Assembly (NCBI GenBank): GCA_012523705.1
Contig: JAAYTU010000011.1
Span: 1 to 43,540 of the forward strand
Direction: 5' to 3'
Length of the DNA: 43,540 nt
Source of the DNA: Clostridiaceae bacterium
GTDB lineage: Bacteria > Bacillota > Clostridia > DSM-8532
A program made the position numbers and the translations under genes. This document shows positions 24,903 to 34,083 of the stretch, piece after piece. The notes beneath the pieces were generated by a model. It searched no databases, was not told the origin of the DNA, and worked only from the letters and a program-made list of their open reading frames with translations. Each line of letters opens with the position of its first letter. Positions within the stretch are counted from its first letter, which is position 1.

Positions 24903-27900
24903 ATGTTTGAATTAAACAATTTCGAAGCTATAAAAATAGGTCTTGCCTCCCCTGAGAGAATCCGTGAATGGTCAAGGGGAGAGGTTAAAAAGCCTGAAAC
25001 CATCAACTACAGAACATTAAAGCCTGAGCGCGACGGCTTGTTTTGCGAAAGGATTTTTGGTCCCACCAGAGATTGGGAGTGCCATTGCGGCAAGTATAAG
25101 CGTGTTAGATATAAGGGCATAATCTGTGACAGATGCGGCGTTGAGGTAACACGCTCAAAGGTTCGCAGAGAACGCATGGGCCACATTGAACTGGCTGCAC
25201 CTGTATCTCATATATGGTATTTTAAGGGCATTCCTAGCCGTATGGGCTTACTGTTGGATATGTCTCCGAGACAACTGGAGAAGGTGCTCTATTTTGCTTC
25301 ATATGTGGTTATTGATCCTGGCACCACCCCATTGTCTCAAAAACAGGTGCTTAACGAGAAGGAGTACCGTGAGAGCATAGAGAAATTTGGTGATAACTTT
25401 ACTGCAGGCATGGGCGCCGAGGCAGTTAAAGAATTATTGGCTTCAATTGATCTTGAAGCATTGTCCAAGGAACTGCGTGAAGAGGTTGAAAATTCAGGCG
25501 GACAAAAGAAGGTACGTGGGATAAAACGCTTAGAGGTAGTTGAGGCATTCCGTAGATCAGGCAATAACCCTGAATGGATGATACTTGATGTAATTCCTGT
25601 CCTCCCGCCAGAGCTACGCCCTATGGTGCAGCTTGATGGTGGAAGATTTGCGACCTCTGATCTGAATGATCTGTACAGAAGAGTTATAAATCGTAACAAT
25701 CGTTTAAAGAGATTATTGGACTTAGGTGCTCCGGAGATAATTGTAAGAAATGAAAAGAGAATGCTGCAGGAAGCAGTGGACGCATTAATAGATAATGGTC
25801 GTCGTGGCCGACCTGTTACAGGCCCGGGAAATCGTCCGTTAAAATCCTTGTCTGATATGCTTAAGGGTAAGCAGGGACGCTTCCGTCAGAACCTTTTAGG
25901 AAAGCGTGTTGACTATTCAGGGCGTTCAGTTATAGTTGTGGGACCTGAGCTCAAGATATACCAGTGCGGACTACCGAAGGAAATGGCTTTAGAACTCTTC
26001 AAACCATTTGTAATGAAGAAGCTCGTTGAAGATGACCTTGCTCACAATATCAAGAGCGCCAAGCGTAAGGTAGAACGCGTCAGTCCTGAAGTATGGGATG
26101 TGTTGGAAGAAGTAATCAAGGGCCACCCTGTTCTTCTTAACCGTGCTCCTACACTACACAGACTCGGCATACAGGCCTTTGAGCCTGTATTGGTTGAGGG
26201 CCGTGCCATTAAACTCCATCCATTGGTTTGTACCGCGTACAACGCTGACTTTGATGGTGACCAGATGGCTGTGCACGTGCCTTTGTCAGCAGAGGCCCAG
26301 GCAGAGGCAAGAATCTTAATGCTTTCTGCAAATAACCTGTTGAAACCTCAGGATGGAAAGCCGGTAACTGTACCTACGCAGGACATGGTTCTGGGCTGCT
26401 ACTACCTGACAGTTGAAAAGAAAGCCGAATACGATAAAGACGGAAATGTTATAAATGGTATAATCGGTGAAGGGAAATTCTTTAGCAATCTGGATGAGGC
26501 CGTGATGGCGTACCAGAGTGGCGCTATCAGTCTTCATGCCCGCATAAAGGTACGGGTTACCAGAGAGGTTGAAGGTGAAATAAAGAGTAAGATTATTGAA
26601 ACAACAGCAGGTAGAATCATATTCAACTCTGCTATACCTCAAAATCTTGGATTTACAGATAGAACGGATCCTGAAACAATGTTCAACCTTGAAATTGATT
26701 ATCTTGTTGCCAAAAAGCAGCTGGGTAAAATTATTGAGCGTTGCATTCTTGTTAATGGATCAAATAAGACGGCTGAAGTCCTTGATGCTATTAAGACACT
26801 CGGATTCAGATATTCTACAAAGGGTGCCGTTACAATTGGTGTTACTGATATGACTATACCCGATGTTAAGCAGAAGTATCTGGCGGATACCGATAAAAAG
26901 ATAGAAGATATAGAAAGACATTATAAAAATGGCCTTTATAATAAGGATGAGAGAAAGAGAGCTATCATTGACGCATGGAACAAGACCACAGAGGACGTTA
27001 AGAATGCACTTATTGAATCCCTGGATCGTTTTAATCCTTTATATATGATGTCCCAGTCCGGAGCCCGTGGTAATATCAACCAGATCAGACAGCTTGGTGG
27101 TATGCGTGGACTTATGGCTGATACATCAGGTGAGACTCTTGAAATTCCTATTCGCTCAAACTTCCGTGAAGGTCTTAATGTTCTGGAGTACTTTATTTCC
27201 ACACACGGTGCCAGAAAGGGTCTGGCAGATACAGCTCTCAGAACAGCTGACTCAGGTTACCTGACAAGGCGACTGGTTGACGTTGCTCAGGAGGTAATTA
27301 TTCAAGAGGATGACTGTGGAACAGATGAAGGCATTGATATTACTCCAATTGTAATTAGTGGTAAGACCATAGAAGGGTTACCGGAGCGCCTAATTGGCCG
27401 CTATACTGCTCAGGACATTGTACATCCTGAAACCGGAGAGGTTATAGCCGAAGCGAGTGTCCGCATAACGGAAGCGATAGCTGAAAAGATTGCAGAGGCA
27501 GGATTTAAGAAAGTCAAGATACGCTCTGTTCTGACATGTCGCTCCAAAACAGGAGTTTGCGGCAAGTGTTATGGCATTAACCTTGCAACTGGTGAGGAGT
27601 GCAACATAGGTGAGGCTGTTGGATTTATCGCCGCTCAATCAATTGGTGAACCTGGTACACAGCTTACAATGCGTACCTTCCACACCGGTGGTGTTGCAGG
27701 TGATGATATTACTCAGGGTTTACCTCGTGTTGAGGAGCTATTTGAAGCACGTAAACCTAAAGGACTGGCCATTGTTTCAGAAATCGCAGGTACTGTTCGC
27801 TTTAAGGAAAGCAAGAAAAAGCGCGAGATTGAAGTAGTTAATGACGAAACAGGCGATGCAAAAACATACACGATACCTTATGGTTCATTTATAAAGGTTT

Positions 27901-28487
27901 CTGAAGGAGAAGTGATTGAAGCTGGTGATGAGCTAACAGAAGGTTCGGTTAACCCTCATGACATCCTGAAGATAAAAGGTATCCAGGCTGTTCAAAGATA
28001 CCTATTACAAGAGGTTCAAAAGGTTTACCGCTTACAGGGTGTTGATATTAACGATAAGCATATTGAGGTTATTGTTCGGCAAATGCTTCGCAAGGTTAAA
28101 ATTGATGATTCGGGCGCGACTGATATGCTACCTGGCAGCCTAGTAGATATGTTCGAATTCGAAGAGAAAAACAAAGCTGCTGAAAAGCAAGGTTTGGCTG
28201 AGGCTACAGGACAGCGCTCACTGTTAGGTATTACCAAAGCTTCTCTTGCAACAGAATCCTTCTTATCTGCAGCATCCTTCCAGGAAACCACAAGAGTACT
28301 GACCGATGCGGCTATTAAGGGTAAGGTAGATCCGCTGATAGGCTTAAAGGAAAATATCATTATAGGAAAGCTGATTCCTGCAGGAACAGGCTTGAACAAA
28401 TACAGAGATATTGCTCTGGACATCGAAACCGAGCAGCAATATGCTTCATATGAAGCCATTGATGCCGAAGAGATAAATATGGTTTGA
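24903..28487 (+). CDS. rpoC: RNA polymerase beta' subunit
   Basis: Catalytic subunit, 1194 residues. The N-terminal zinc site uses C60-x-C62 and C75-x2-C78. The lid/rudder region and [18 protein letters not shown] are present. The active-site motif NADFDGDQ is at 447-454 with three Asp for Mg2+. The second zinc cluster is in [13 protein letters not shown], and the trigger-loop region follows in [22 protein letters not shown] start after AGGAGGTG. It ends in a strong terminator; the usual rpsL-rpsG do not follow. Confidence 0.98.
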   Translation: MFELNNFEAIKIGLASPERIREWSRGEVKKPETINYRTLKPERDGLFCERIFGPTRDWECHCGKYKRVRYKGIICDRCGVEVTRSKVRRERMGHIELAAPVSHIWYFKGIPSRMGLLLDMSPRQLEKVLYFASYVVIDPGTTPLSQKQVLNEKEYRESIEKFGDNFTAGMGAEAVKELLASIDLEALSKELREEVENSGGQKKVRGIKRLEVVEAFRRSGNNPEWMILDVIPVLPPELRPMVQLDGGRFATSDLNDLYRRVINRNNRLKRLLDLGAPEIIVRNEKRMLQEAVDALIDNGRRGRPVTGPGNRPLKSLSDMLKGKQGRFRQNLLGKRVDYSGRSVIVVGPELKIYQCGLPKEMALELFKPFVMKKLVEDDLAHNIKSAKRKVERVSPEVWDVLEEVIKGHPVLLNRAPTLHRLGIQAFEPVLVEGRAIKLHPLVCTAYNADFDGDQMAVHVPLSAEAQAEARILMLSANNLLKPQDGKPVTVPTQDMVLGCYYLTVEKKAEYDKDGNVINGIIGEGKFFSNLDEAVMAYQSGAISLHARIKVRVTREVEGEIKSKIIETTAGRIIFNSAIPQNLGFTDRTDPETMFNLEIDYLVAKKQLGKIIERCILVNGSNKTAEVLDAIKTLGFRYSTKGAVTIGVTDMTIPDVKQKYLADTDKKIEDIERHYKNGLYNKDERKRAIIDAWNKTTEDVKNALIESLDRFNPLYMMSQSGARGNINQIRQLGGMRGLMADTSGETLEIPIRSNFREGLNVLEYFISTHGARKGLADTALRTADSGYLTRRLVDVAQEVIIQEDDCGTDEGIDITPIVISGKTIEGLPERLIGRYTAQDIVHPETGEVIAEASVRITEAIAEKIAEAGFKKVKIRSVLTCRSKTGVCGKCYGINLATGEECNIGEAVGFIAAQSIGEPGTQLTMRTFHTGGVAGDDITQGLPRVEELFEARKPKGLAIVSEIAGTVRFKESKKKREIEVVNDETGDAKTYTIPYGSFIKVSEGEVIEAGDELTEGSVNPHDILKIKGIQAVQRYLLQEVQKVYRLQGVDINDKHIEVIVRQMLRKVKIDDSGATDMLPGSLVDMFEFEEKNKAAEKQGLAEATGQRSLLGITKASLATESFLSAASFQETTRVLTDAAIKGKVDPLIGLKENIIIGKLIPAGTGLNKYRDIALDIETEQQYASYEAIDAEEINMV

Positions 28488-28523
28488 TGGTAAGTTCAAA
28501 AATACAGAATAATCGTTTCCTTG

Positions 28524-28557
28524 AAAGACTGCTTTGCTTATGCAAAGCAGTCTTTTT
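28524..28557 (+). terminator. Terminator after rpoC
   Basis: AAGACTGCTTTGC (28525-28537) pairs perfectly over 13 bp with GCAAAGCAGTCTT (28542-28554), loop TTAT, ending in a T-run. It lies between rpoC and the convergent aldo/keto reductase gene. Confidence 0.93.
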
Positions 28558-28600
28558 GGTATGTAAAATTTGCAGGCTGGTCCTATATAAACAGACAGAA

Positions 28601-29596
28601 TTAATAGTTTATTGCATCATCGATAGCCTTTAATTCATCATCTGAAAAATCAAGACTCTCAATGCACTTTACATTTTCCTCAAGCTGAGATGTCTTGCTT
28701 GCCCCAACAAGTACAGAGGATACCCTATCCTTGCGTAAGACCCAGGAAAGTGCCATTTGAGCCAGGCTCTGTCCTCTGTTTAAAGCAATTCGATTCAATT
28801 TATTAATCGCATCAAGTTGCTCTGAAGTGATTTTATCCTTTGTAAGAAAGGGTGAAACGCCACGACCTGCTCTTGAATCAGCAGGTATTCCGTTAATGTA
28901 TCTATTGGTAAGTAATCCCTGAGCCAAGGGACTAAAGGCAATTATTCCAATACCGATTTTTTCGGCATAGTCTATTAATCCATCCTCTTCAATCCAGCGA
29001 TTTAGCAGGGAATAGCTGGGCTGATGTATAATAAAAGGTGTTTTAAGCTCTTTTAACACTTTATATGCCCCTTTCGTCTGCTCAGTATTGTAGTTGGAAA
29101 TACCCACGTAGAGAGCTTTTCCCTGCCTGACGGCACTATCAAGCGCCATCATGGTTTCCTCTATAGGGGTATCGGGATCGGGGCGATGATGATAAAAAAT
29201 ATCAACATAATCTATGCCCATACGTTTGAGACTTTGATCCAGGCTTGCCAACAGATATTTTCTTGACCCCCAGTTGCCATAAGGCCCCTCCCACATGTCA
29301 TATCCAGCCTTTGTTGAAATAATAATTTCATCCCGGTAATGGAAAAGTTCCTCCTTAATGATGCGGCCAAAGTTTTTTTCAGCAGAGCCAGGAGGTGGGC
29401 CATAGTTGTTCGCAAGATCATAGTGGGTAATTCCCATATCAAAGGCTTTCGTCACCAAATTCTTCATATTAGCCATGCTTTCCGTATCACCGAAATTATG
29501 CCACAGCCCTAATGATATGGCCGAAAGCTTCAATCCACTTTTGCCAAGAGAATTATACTTCATAGTTTTATAGCGGGACATATTTGCTACATACAT
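28601..29596 (-). CDS. Aldo/keto reductase, YghZ (L-glyceraldehyde-3-phosphate reductase) type
   Basis: NADPH-dependent (beta/alpha)8 reductase, 331 residues. The tetrad is visible as D60, Y65, K96 and H136. THYDLANNYGPPPGSAEKNF, STKAGYDMWEGPYG, SRKYLLASLDQSLKRMG and FSPLAQGLLTNRYINGIP match the YghZ/Gpr subgroup closely; this group detoxifies methylglyoxal and reduces L-glyceraldehyde 3-phosphate in E. coli. The C-terminal SVLVGASKTSQLEENV binds cofactor. The frame is open further upstream (to 29698), but the ATG at 29596 has GGGGGTG 5 nt before it and gives the family N-terminus. It is downstream of the Cys-rich gene in the same direction. Physiological substrate here is inferred. Confidence 0.93.
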   Translation of the reverse strand: MYVANMSRYKTMKYNSLGKSGLKLSAISLGLWHNFGDTESMANMKNLVTKAFDMGITHYDLANNYGPPPGSAEKNFGRIIKEELFHYRDEIIISTKAGYDMWEGPYGNWGSRKYLLASLDQSLKRMGIDYVDIFYHHRPDPDTPIEETMMALDSAVRQGKALYVGISNYNTEQTKGAYKVLKELKTPFIIHQPSYSLLNRWIEEDGLIDYAEKIGIGIIAFSPLAQGLLTNRYINGIPADSRAGRGVSPFLTKDKITSEQLDAINKLNRIALNRGQSLAQMALSWVLRKDRVSSVLVGASKTSQLEENVKCIESLDFSDDELKAIDDAINY

Positions 29597-29700
29597 ACTT
29601 ACACCCCCATATTTTAGTTGATAAATCAAATATACCACAAACAGGTGATGTACAAAAATAAACTTGTGTGGATGGCAGGGTGACAATTCACCGGACAATT

Positions 29701-30063
29701 CTAAGCAGAACTCACACTGCGCTTTACAAATTTTGAACAGGCTTTTTTAATGCTCCCGTCACATTTTCTAACTGAAAACAAATCACAGACACCATAGGTG
29801 TTTATGTAATCATTAGGATGAAGAATAAAGAATTCACAGTCACTGCAACGATAAGAACTATGCTTTCTGATTTCGTCCTTAATAAAAAACCGATGAGATG
29901 AGCAGCGATAATCCTCAGATACTATACCCTTTTCCCAGCAAAGGATTTCCCTTGTTAAGCCTGTAGGTCTTCCCTTAACACAGTTTTTGCAGGATTTCCT
30001 TTTCTTTTTAACAGGCTTAGCGGGTTTACCCTTTTCCTGTATGCATTGGCTCATGTTCTTCAT
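29701..30063 (-). CDS. Cys-rich small protein with two CxxC modules, unknown function
   Basis: 120 residues with ten cysteines (7, 25, 28, 42, 54, 73, 76, 93, 101, 109). Two similar modules can be drawn: C25-x2-C28-x13-C42-x11-C54 followed by SSHRF, and C73-x2-C76-x16-C93 with C101/C109 followed by SKF. They resemble tandem zinc ribbons, or less likely iron-sulfur sites. The N-terminus is strongly basic (KPAKPVKKKRK). No signal peptide or membrane segment. The ATG at 30063 has GAAGGGCGG rather far upstream; ATG at codon 4 is an alternative. It is 104 nt upstream of the aldo/keto reductase and possibly in one operon. I do not recognise a named family. Confidence 0.72.
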   Translation of the reverse strand: MKNMSQCIQEKGKPAKPVKKKRKSCKNCVKGRPTGLTREILCWEKGIVSEDYRCSSHRFFIKDEIRKHSSYRCSDCEFFILHPNDYINTYGVCDLFSVRKCDGSIKKACSKFVKRSVSSA

Positions 30064-30185
30064 TGAATAAATAACCGCCCTTCAATAAATATCCATCTTG
30101 ATTATACTATATTGCCCAACAACAGAGGGTTTTTGCTATATTTTCATATGTATCTAACGAATACATTTCAAAAGGGTGGAATATA

Positions 30186-30213
30186 TTGTATTTGATTATT
30201 GATGGGGTATAAT
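30186..30213 (+). promoter_or_regulatory. Promoter upstream of DUF402 gene
   Basis: TTGTAT (30186-30191), 16-nt spacer and perfect TATAAT (30208-30213), 35 nt before the start codon. It probably drives the DUF402 gene and the following gene, 3 nt behind it. The 184-nt divergent gap shows nothing else. Confidence 0.65.
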
Positions 30214-30247
30214 AAAATTAAAGACTTATACTGATGAGGTGTAATAT

Positions 30248-30733
30248 ATGGTAAGAATATTCCGAAATAGATTTATTCCTTTGGAAACTATTGACTTAAC
30301 CTCAGATGAGTTGCTCTATCGCGATGAATACTATCTCATTACAAGATGGACTCCTATAAAACCAAGGAAAGATATTGCAAGTGGTATTTCTTGTGTCTTC
30401 TTGAAAAATGGCTGGAAGATAAGTGCATTTAAAGATCTGAATAACTTAATTGCATATTGGTATTGCGACATTATTGATATAGAGCATGATAACGATACCG
30501 ATACATATTTACTGAATGATTTACTTATAGATATTAGGATAATGCAGGACGGGAAAGTGGAAGTAATCGATCTGGATGAACTGGGGACAGCCTTTGAACA
30601 AGGGCTTATTACCAAAAATCAGCTTTTATCTTCTTTAAAAAAGAGTAATGAATTATTAAGCATAGTCTATAAGAATGATATAACAGCTATGGTGAAGGAC
30701 ATAATACTGAAGCATACTGGTATTGGAGTGTGA
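30248..30733 (+). CDS. DUF402-domain protein (putative nucleotide phosphatase)
   Basis: 161 residues. The middle matches the DUF402 fold: WYCDIIDIE (71-79), then YLLNDLLIDIRIMQDGKVEV, then IDLDELGTAFEQGLI with clustered acidic residues (D91, D95, D108, D110, E111). Characterised DUF402 proteins, such as Ntdp of staphylococci and FomD, are metal-dependent hydrolases of nucleoside di/triphosphates or of a nucleotide adduct; activity here is inferred from the family. Cytosolic, no signal. ATG start with GATGAGGTG upstream. The ParB-like/BMP gene follows 3 nt later, which implies a joint role. Confidence 0.8.
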   Translation: MVRIFRNRFIPLETIDLTSDELLYRDEYYLITRWTPIKPRKDIASGISCVFLKNGWKISAFKDLNNLIAYWYCDIIDIEHDNDTDTYLLNDLLIDIRIMQDGKVEVIDLDELGTAFEQGLITKNQLLSSLKKSNELLSIVYKNDITAMVKDIILKHTGIGV

Positions 30734-30736
30734 ACT

Positions 30737-32692
30737 ATGGCTATTGATATGATTGAATATCTAAACGCCAGAAAGATGGGTATCAAGGAGTATTCTCATT
30801 ATGTATCACAGGGTCGCAATGGATACCTGCCCTTTTTAGACGGAGTTTTAGAGAATATTGATATTGTTTCCGAAGTGGATTTAGGGATTGTAGATATTCC
30901 TCTGAGGAAGGTTAAAGGCACCTATGCATATCTAAGGAGCATATCATTTGCTCGCAATTATATGCCTATTATGGATGTCAACTCTGAATTTGCTGTAAAG
31001 TGGCAGCAGGTTTACTCCATTCAATGCAAAGCGGGGCTGGCAGACCCCATAAAGGTCTACGAATACTTGAACTGGTACTATGTAATTGAAGGAAATAAAA
31101 GAGTAAGCGTTTTAAAGTATGTGGATGTTTATTCTTATCCAGCTAAGGTAACCCGATTAATCCCCAAATACGACGAGAACAACAAGGATATCCGAATCTA
31201 TTATGAGTTTATGGATTTTTACAAGAAAACTGGTATTAATGATATCTGGATGTCCAATGAGAAAAGCTTCTCTGAACTCTGGGAGATCATTAAAGACTAT
31301 AAGCCCAAGAGCCGTTTTGTGGAGGAAGCTGAAAGGTTTAAATATTTTTCAAGTGCATTCTACTATAATTTTAGAAAAGCCTTTTATGATTTGGGTGGAG
31401 ATGAATTACCCATTACTACGGGAGATGCCTTCCTGGACTTTTTAAAGATTCATGGAATAGAGGAGGAGTTTTCCGAAGATGAGTTTAAGGATAGAATATG
31501 GAGACTTCTTTCTGAGCTCAGATACTATTCAGGTCAGGAGGCCGTAGATATCCAGCAGGTTCCCAAACTAAAGACTCAGAAAAGCTTCATCGGAAAAATA
31601 ACCAATTGGGGACATGCTGAAAAGCTGAAGATAGGATTTGCACACTCGTCAAACAGTAAGACCTCAAGCTGGGTATACTCCCATGAGCTGGGACGAAAGC
31701 ATTTAGAGCATACCCTGTCCGATGGTGTGGAGACTGTAACTGTATCTGATCTGCCCGAAAGCAGCGATGCTGTTCCCATACTACAGAAAATGGTTGATGA
31801 TGGATGCAATATAATATTTACTACCTCACCTGCACTTTTGAAGCCAACCCTTAAGGTGGCAATGGATAACCCCGGATGTAACTTTCTCAACTGCTCATTC
31901 CTTCATTCCTTTAAGCATGTTAATACCTATTTCGGGAGGATTCACGAGCCAAGGTTTTTAAGTGGAATCATTGCAGGAGCCATGAGCAGAACCAGCAAGC
32001 TGGGATATATTGCACCAATCCCCGAAGTAGATATATTAAGCGGGATTAATGCCTTTACCCTTGGAGCAAGAATGGTAAATCCGGGTGCGGAGCTTAATAT
32101 AAAGTGGCTTGAATTGATTGGTGAAGAAATTGACACGGCCCAGGCCACAAGAGAGCTGGCTGAGCTAGGGATTGATATTATTTGTCATCATAATACCCTG
32201 GTTGATCGTTCTTTTTCAAAGGAATACGGGGTGTATACCATAAAAGAAAATGCTGACGGGAATTACGAGCCCGAGAATTATCTTGCGGTACCAATATGGA
32301 ACTGGGGTATTTTCTACGAAAAATATATAAGAAGTATTCAGGCTGGTGGAACGCGTCTGGGCGTCGGGAATCTGGATGTAGGAAGAGTTCGTAACTATTG
32401 GTGGGGCTTAGATTCAGGTCTGTTAGACTTTTTCTACGCAAAAAGCAAGGTGCCCCCCGAAACTAGCAGATTGATAGAGTTAATAAAGACAGCATTTATT
32501 TCACGCAGCTTTAATGTTTTTGAGGGACCAATATATGACAATAAAGGAGAATTAATTGTGGGAGAGGGAGATGAGCTTCTTAGAGAAGCGATTCTGTCAA
32601 TGGATTGGCTGGTAAATGGAATAACAGGCGAGATACCTGACAAGTCCAAGTATGGGACAATTAGTGACTTAAGCACAGGAAAGATTGTCTGA
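30737..32692 (+). CDS. Cytosolic BMP-domain protein with ParB-like N-terminal segment
   Basis: 651 residues. The C-terminal part (about 296-600) resembles the BMP/PnrA family of purine-nucleoside-binding proteins: LKIGFAHSSNSKTSSWVYSH, CNIIFTTSPALLKPTLKVA, RFLSGIIAGAMSRTSKLGYI, INAFTLGARMVNPGAE. Classical BMP proteins are lipoproteins of ABC importers; this one has no signal peptide or lipobox, and no permease lies nearby, so it should be cytosolic. The first 145 residues resemble ParB/Srx-type domains: DIPLRKVKGT, then WYYVIEGNKRVSVLKYVDVY with the G-x2-R motif. Residues 150-290 are helical linker. It is coupled to the DUF402 gene (3-nt gap). Related 650-residue proteins annotated as BMP occur, as I recall, in Lachnospiraceae. 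Nucleoside sensing is inference. Confidence 0.8.
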   Translation: MAIDMIEYLNARKMGIKEYSHYVSQGRNGYLPFLDGVLENIDIVSEVDLGIVDIPLRKVKGTYAYLRSISFARNYMPIMDVNSEFAVKWQQVYSIQCKAGLADPIKVYEYLNWYYVIEGNKRVSVLKYVDVYSYPAKVTRLIPKYDENNKDIRIYYEFMDFYKKTGINDIWMSNEKSFSELWEIIKDYKPKSRFVEEAERFKYFSSAFYYNFRKAFYDLGGDELPITTGDAFLDFLKIHGIEEEFSEDEFKDRIWRLLSELRYYSGQEAVDIQQVPKLKTQKSFIGKITNWGHAEKLKIGFAHSSNSKTSSWVYSHELGRKHLEHTLSDGVETVTVSDLPESSDAVPILQKMVDDGCNIIFTTSPALLKPTLKVAMDNPGCNFLNCSFLHSFKHVNTYFGRIHEPRFLSGIIAGAMSRTSKLGYIAPIPEVDILSGINAFTLGARMVNPGAELNIKWLELIGEEIDTAQATRELAELGIDIICHHNTLVDRSFSKEYGVYTIKENADGNYEPENYLAVPIWNWGIFYEKYIRSIQAGGTRLGVGNLDVGRVRNYWWGLDSGLLDFFYAKSKVPPETSRLIELIKTAFISRSFNVFEGPIYDNKGELIVGEGDELLREAILSMDWLVNGITGEIPDKSKYGTISDLSTGKIV

Positions 32693-32697
32693 AAGGG

Positions 32698-32706
32698 TGG
32701 TATAAT
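32698..32706 (+). promoter_or_regulatory. Extended -10 promoter for thioredoxin-reductase-like gene
   Basis: TGGTATAAT is a perfect TATAAT with the TGn extension, just after the stop codon of the BMP gene and 30 nt before the next start. No good -35 is present at 16-18 nt, as is common for extended -10 promoters. Confidence 0.45.
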
Positions 32707-32736
32707 AATTAAAAAGCAGGATGGGGGTACAGGATT

Positions 32737-33612
32737 ATGGTATATGATGTAATTGTTATAGGAAAAGGTCCGGCAGGGATATCAGGTGCTATTTATTCTA
32801 CCAGAGCAAATTTGAAGACTTTGGTGTTAGGTAAGTTAGACAGTATGCTGCTTAAGGCCGACAAAATAGAAAACTATTATGGATTCGAAAATCCTATAGG
32901 GGGAAGGGAACTTCTTGAAACTGGGCTCAAACAAGCTGAAAGGCTTGGGGCAGAGATAGTTGAGGAAGAAGTAGTCAATATAGAAAAAACAGAAAACTTT
33001 AATATAATAACTGTGGATGGCCAATATGAAGCAAAAACCGTCCTTTTAGCAACGGGAGCGCCCGTTGTACGGGTACCCATTAAAAACCTTGATAAATATG
33101 AAGGAGCAGGTGTCAGCTATTGCACCACCTGCGACGGTTTTTTCTATAGGAATAAGAAGGTTGGGGTGCTTGGATATAATGACTTTGCAATTCATGAGGC
33201 AGCCGATTTGTTGAATTTCACACAGGATATTACTCTTTTCACCAATGAAATGGAGTTAAATGTTTCTGACAACGCAAAGCCTGTAATAGAGAAGCTCAAG
33301 GTAAACAACAAGAAAATCAAGGAGTTAGGCAAAGGGGATATCCTTGAGGAAATTGTTTTTGATGACGGAACCGCCGAGGACATCGAAGGCCTGTTTATTG
33401 CATTCGGCAGCGCTTCTTCTACAAGCTTTGCCCTAAAGATGGGTATTGTTACAGACGGAAAATCTATTATTGTAAACGAAAAGATGGAAACAAATATTCC
33501 TGGCCTCTATGCTGCCGGGGACTGTACAGGTGTTTTTAAACAGGTAGCAGTGGCTGTGGGACAAGGTGCAATAGCAGCGCGGGAGATGGCCGCCTATATC
33601 CGAAAGAAGTAA
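32737..33612 (+). CDS. Thioredoxin-reductase-like flavoprotein lacking NADPH motifs (FFTR-like)
   Basis: 291 residues. FAD motif GKGPAGISGAIYSTRA (9-24), redox-active C129-T-T-C132 in SYCTTCDGFFY, and the C-terminal FAD motif GLYAAGDCTG are all present, so it reduces a disulfide, probably thioredoxin. The NAD(P)H domain is degenerate: where TrxB has GGGDSA this has GYNDFA (146-151), and the HRRxxxR motif is replaced by FTNEMEL. This is the pattern of the ferredoxin-dependent flavin thioredoxin reductases described from Clostridium. The electron donor is therefore predicted to be ferredoxin, not NADPH. ATG start with ATGGGGG upstream; own promoter, terminator behind. Confidence 0.88.
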   Translation: MVYDVIVIGKGPAGISGAIYSTRANLKTLVLGKLDSMLLKADKIENYYGFENPIGGRELLETGLKQAERLGAEIVEEEVVNIEKTENFNIITVDGQYEAKTVLLATGAPVVRVPIKNLDKYEGAGVSYCTTCDGFFYRNKKVGVLGYNDFAIHEAADLLNFTQDITLFTNEMELNVSDNAKPVIEKLKVNNKKIKELGKGDILEEIVFDDGTAEDIEGLFIAFGSASSTSFALKMGIVTDGKSIIVNEKMETNIPGLYAAGDCTGVFKQVAVAVGQGAIAAREMAAYIRKK

Positions 33613-33652
33613 GAAGTTTTTTCTTACCGCTGACATCCAATTTCTAATAAGC

Positions 33653-33680
33653 AAAAAGACGAGTGAGAACTCGTCTTTTT
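33653..33680 (+). terminator. Terminator after thioredoxin-reductase-like gene
   Basis: Perfect 12-bp stem AAAAAGACGAGT (33653-33664) / ACTCGTCTTTTT (33669-33680) with a GAGA tetraloop; the T-run is part of the stem. It can work in both directions. Confidence 0.9.
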
Positions 33681-34083
33681 ACAATTAAAGAAGGAATCTA
33701 TATAAAATTTAATAATTTACTCGCTCCAAAAGGAGCGCAAAAAGGGGGTTTCGAAAGGGTCGTGTACTATATATGTTGCTACATTTAATGCTGCGATTGT
33801 TTCAATATCAATTAGTACATCCTATTCTACTGTTACTCTAATATCTAATGCGACATCTTAGTACATGTATATTATAAAACAAGTGAGCTATCAATTATAA
33901 GCATCAAAACAACAAAATATATAATAATTATGGTTCCGGTTTAGTGCAAGATGTTATAGTTAATTTGCCTTAATAGTTCAATATTTGTTTTCAGTTTTTT
34001 GTTTAATAGCGAAATTTAATATAGAATAAAAGGATTGCCTGCCTCATAAACATAGAAATGGATTGAGACATGAGGTGTAGAGA
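33681..34083. other. 403-nt AT-rich non-coding gap
   Basis: No gene supported. Near the start is a small hairpin CGCTCC/GGAGCG (33722-33727 with 33732-33737). A start-less open frame spans about 33703-33861 and is not called. The right end carries a promoter candidate for the GerMN lipoprotein gene. Confidence 0.6.
33999..34027 (+). promoter_or_regulatory. Candidate promoter for GerMN lipoprotein gene
   Basis: TTGTTT (33999-34004), 17-nt spacer, TAGAAT (34022-34027), 56 nt before the start codon. A sporulation sigma factor cannot be excluded given the gene downstream. Confidence 0.45.

Noticed and set aside
30737-32692. Reading as a standard BMP lipoprotein of a nucleoside ABC importer
   Set aside because: No signal peptide or lipobox, extra 290 N-terminal residues and no ATPase or permease beside it.
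33703-33861. Open frame of about 50 codons in the AT-rich gap, rich in Ser/Ile/Thr
   Set aside because: It has no ATG, GTG or TTG start and no usable ribosome binding site; a decayed gene is possible but not supported.
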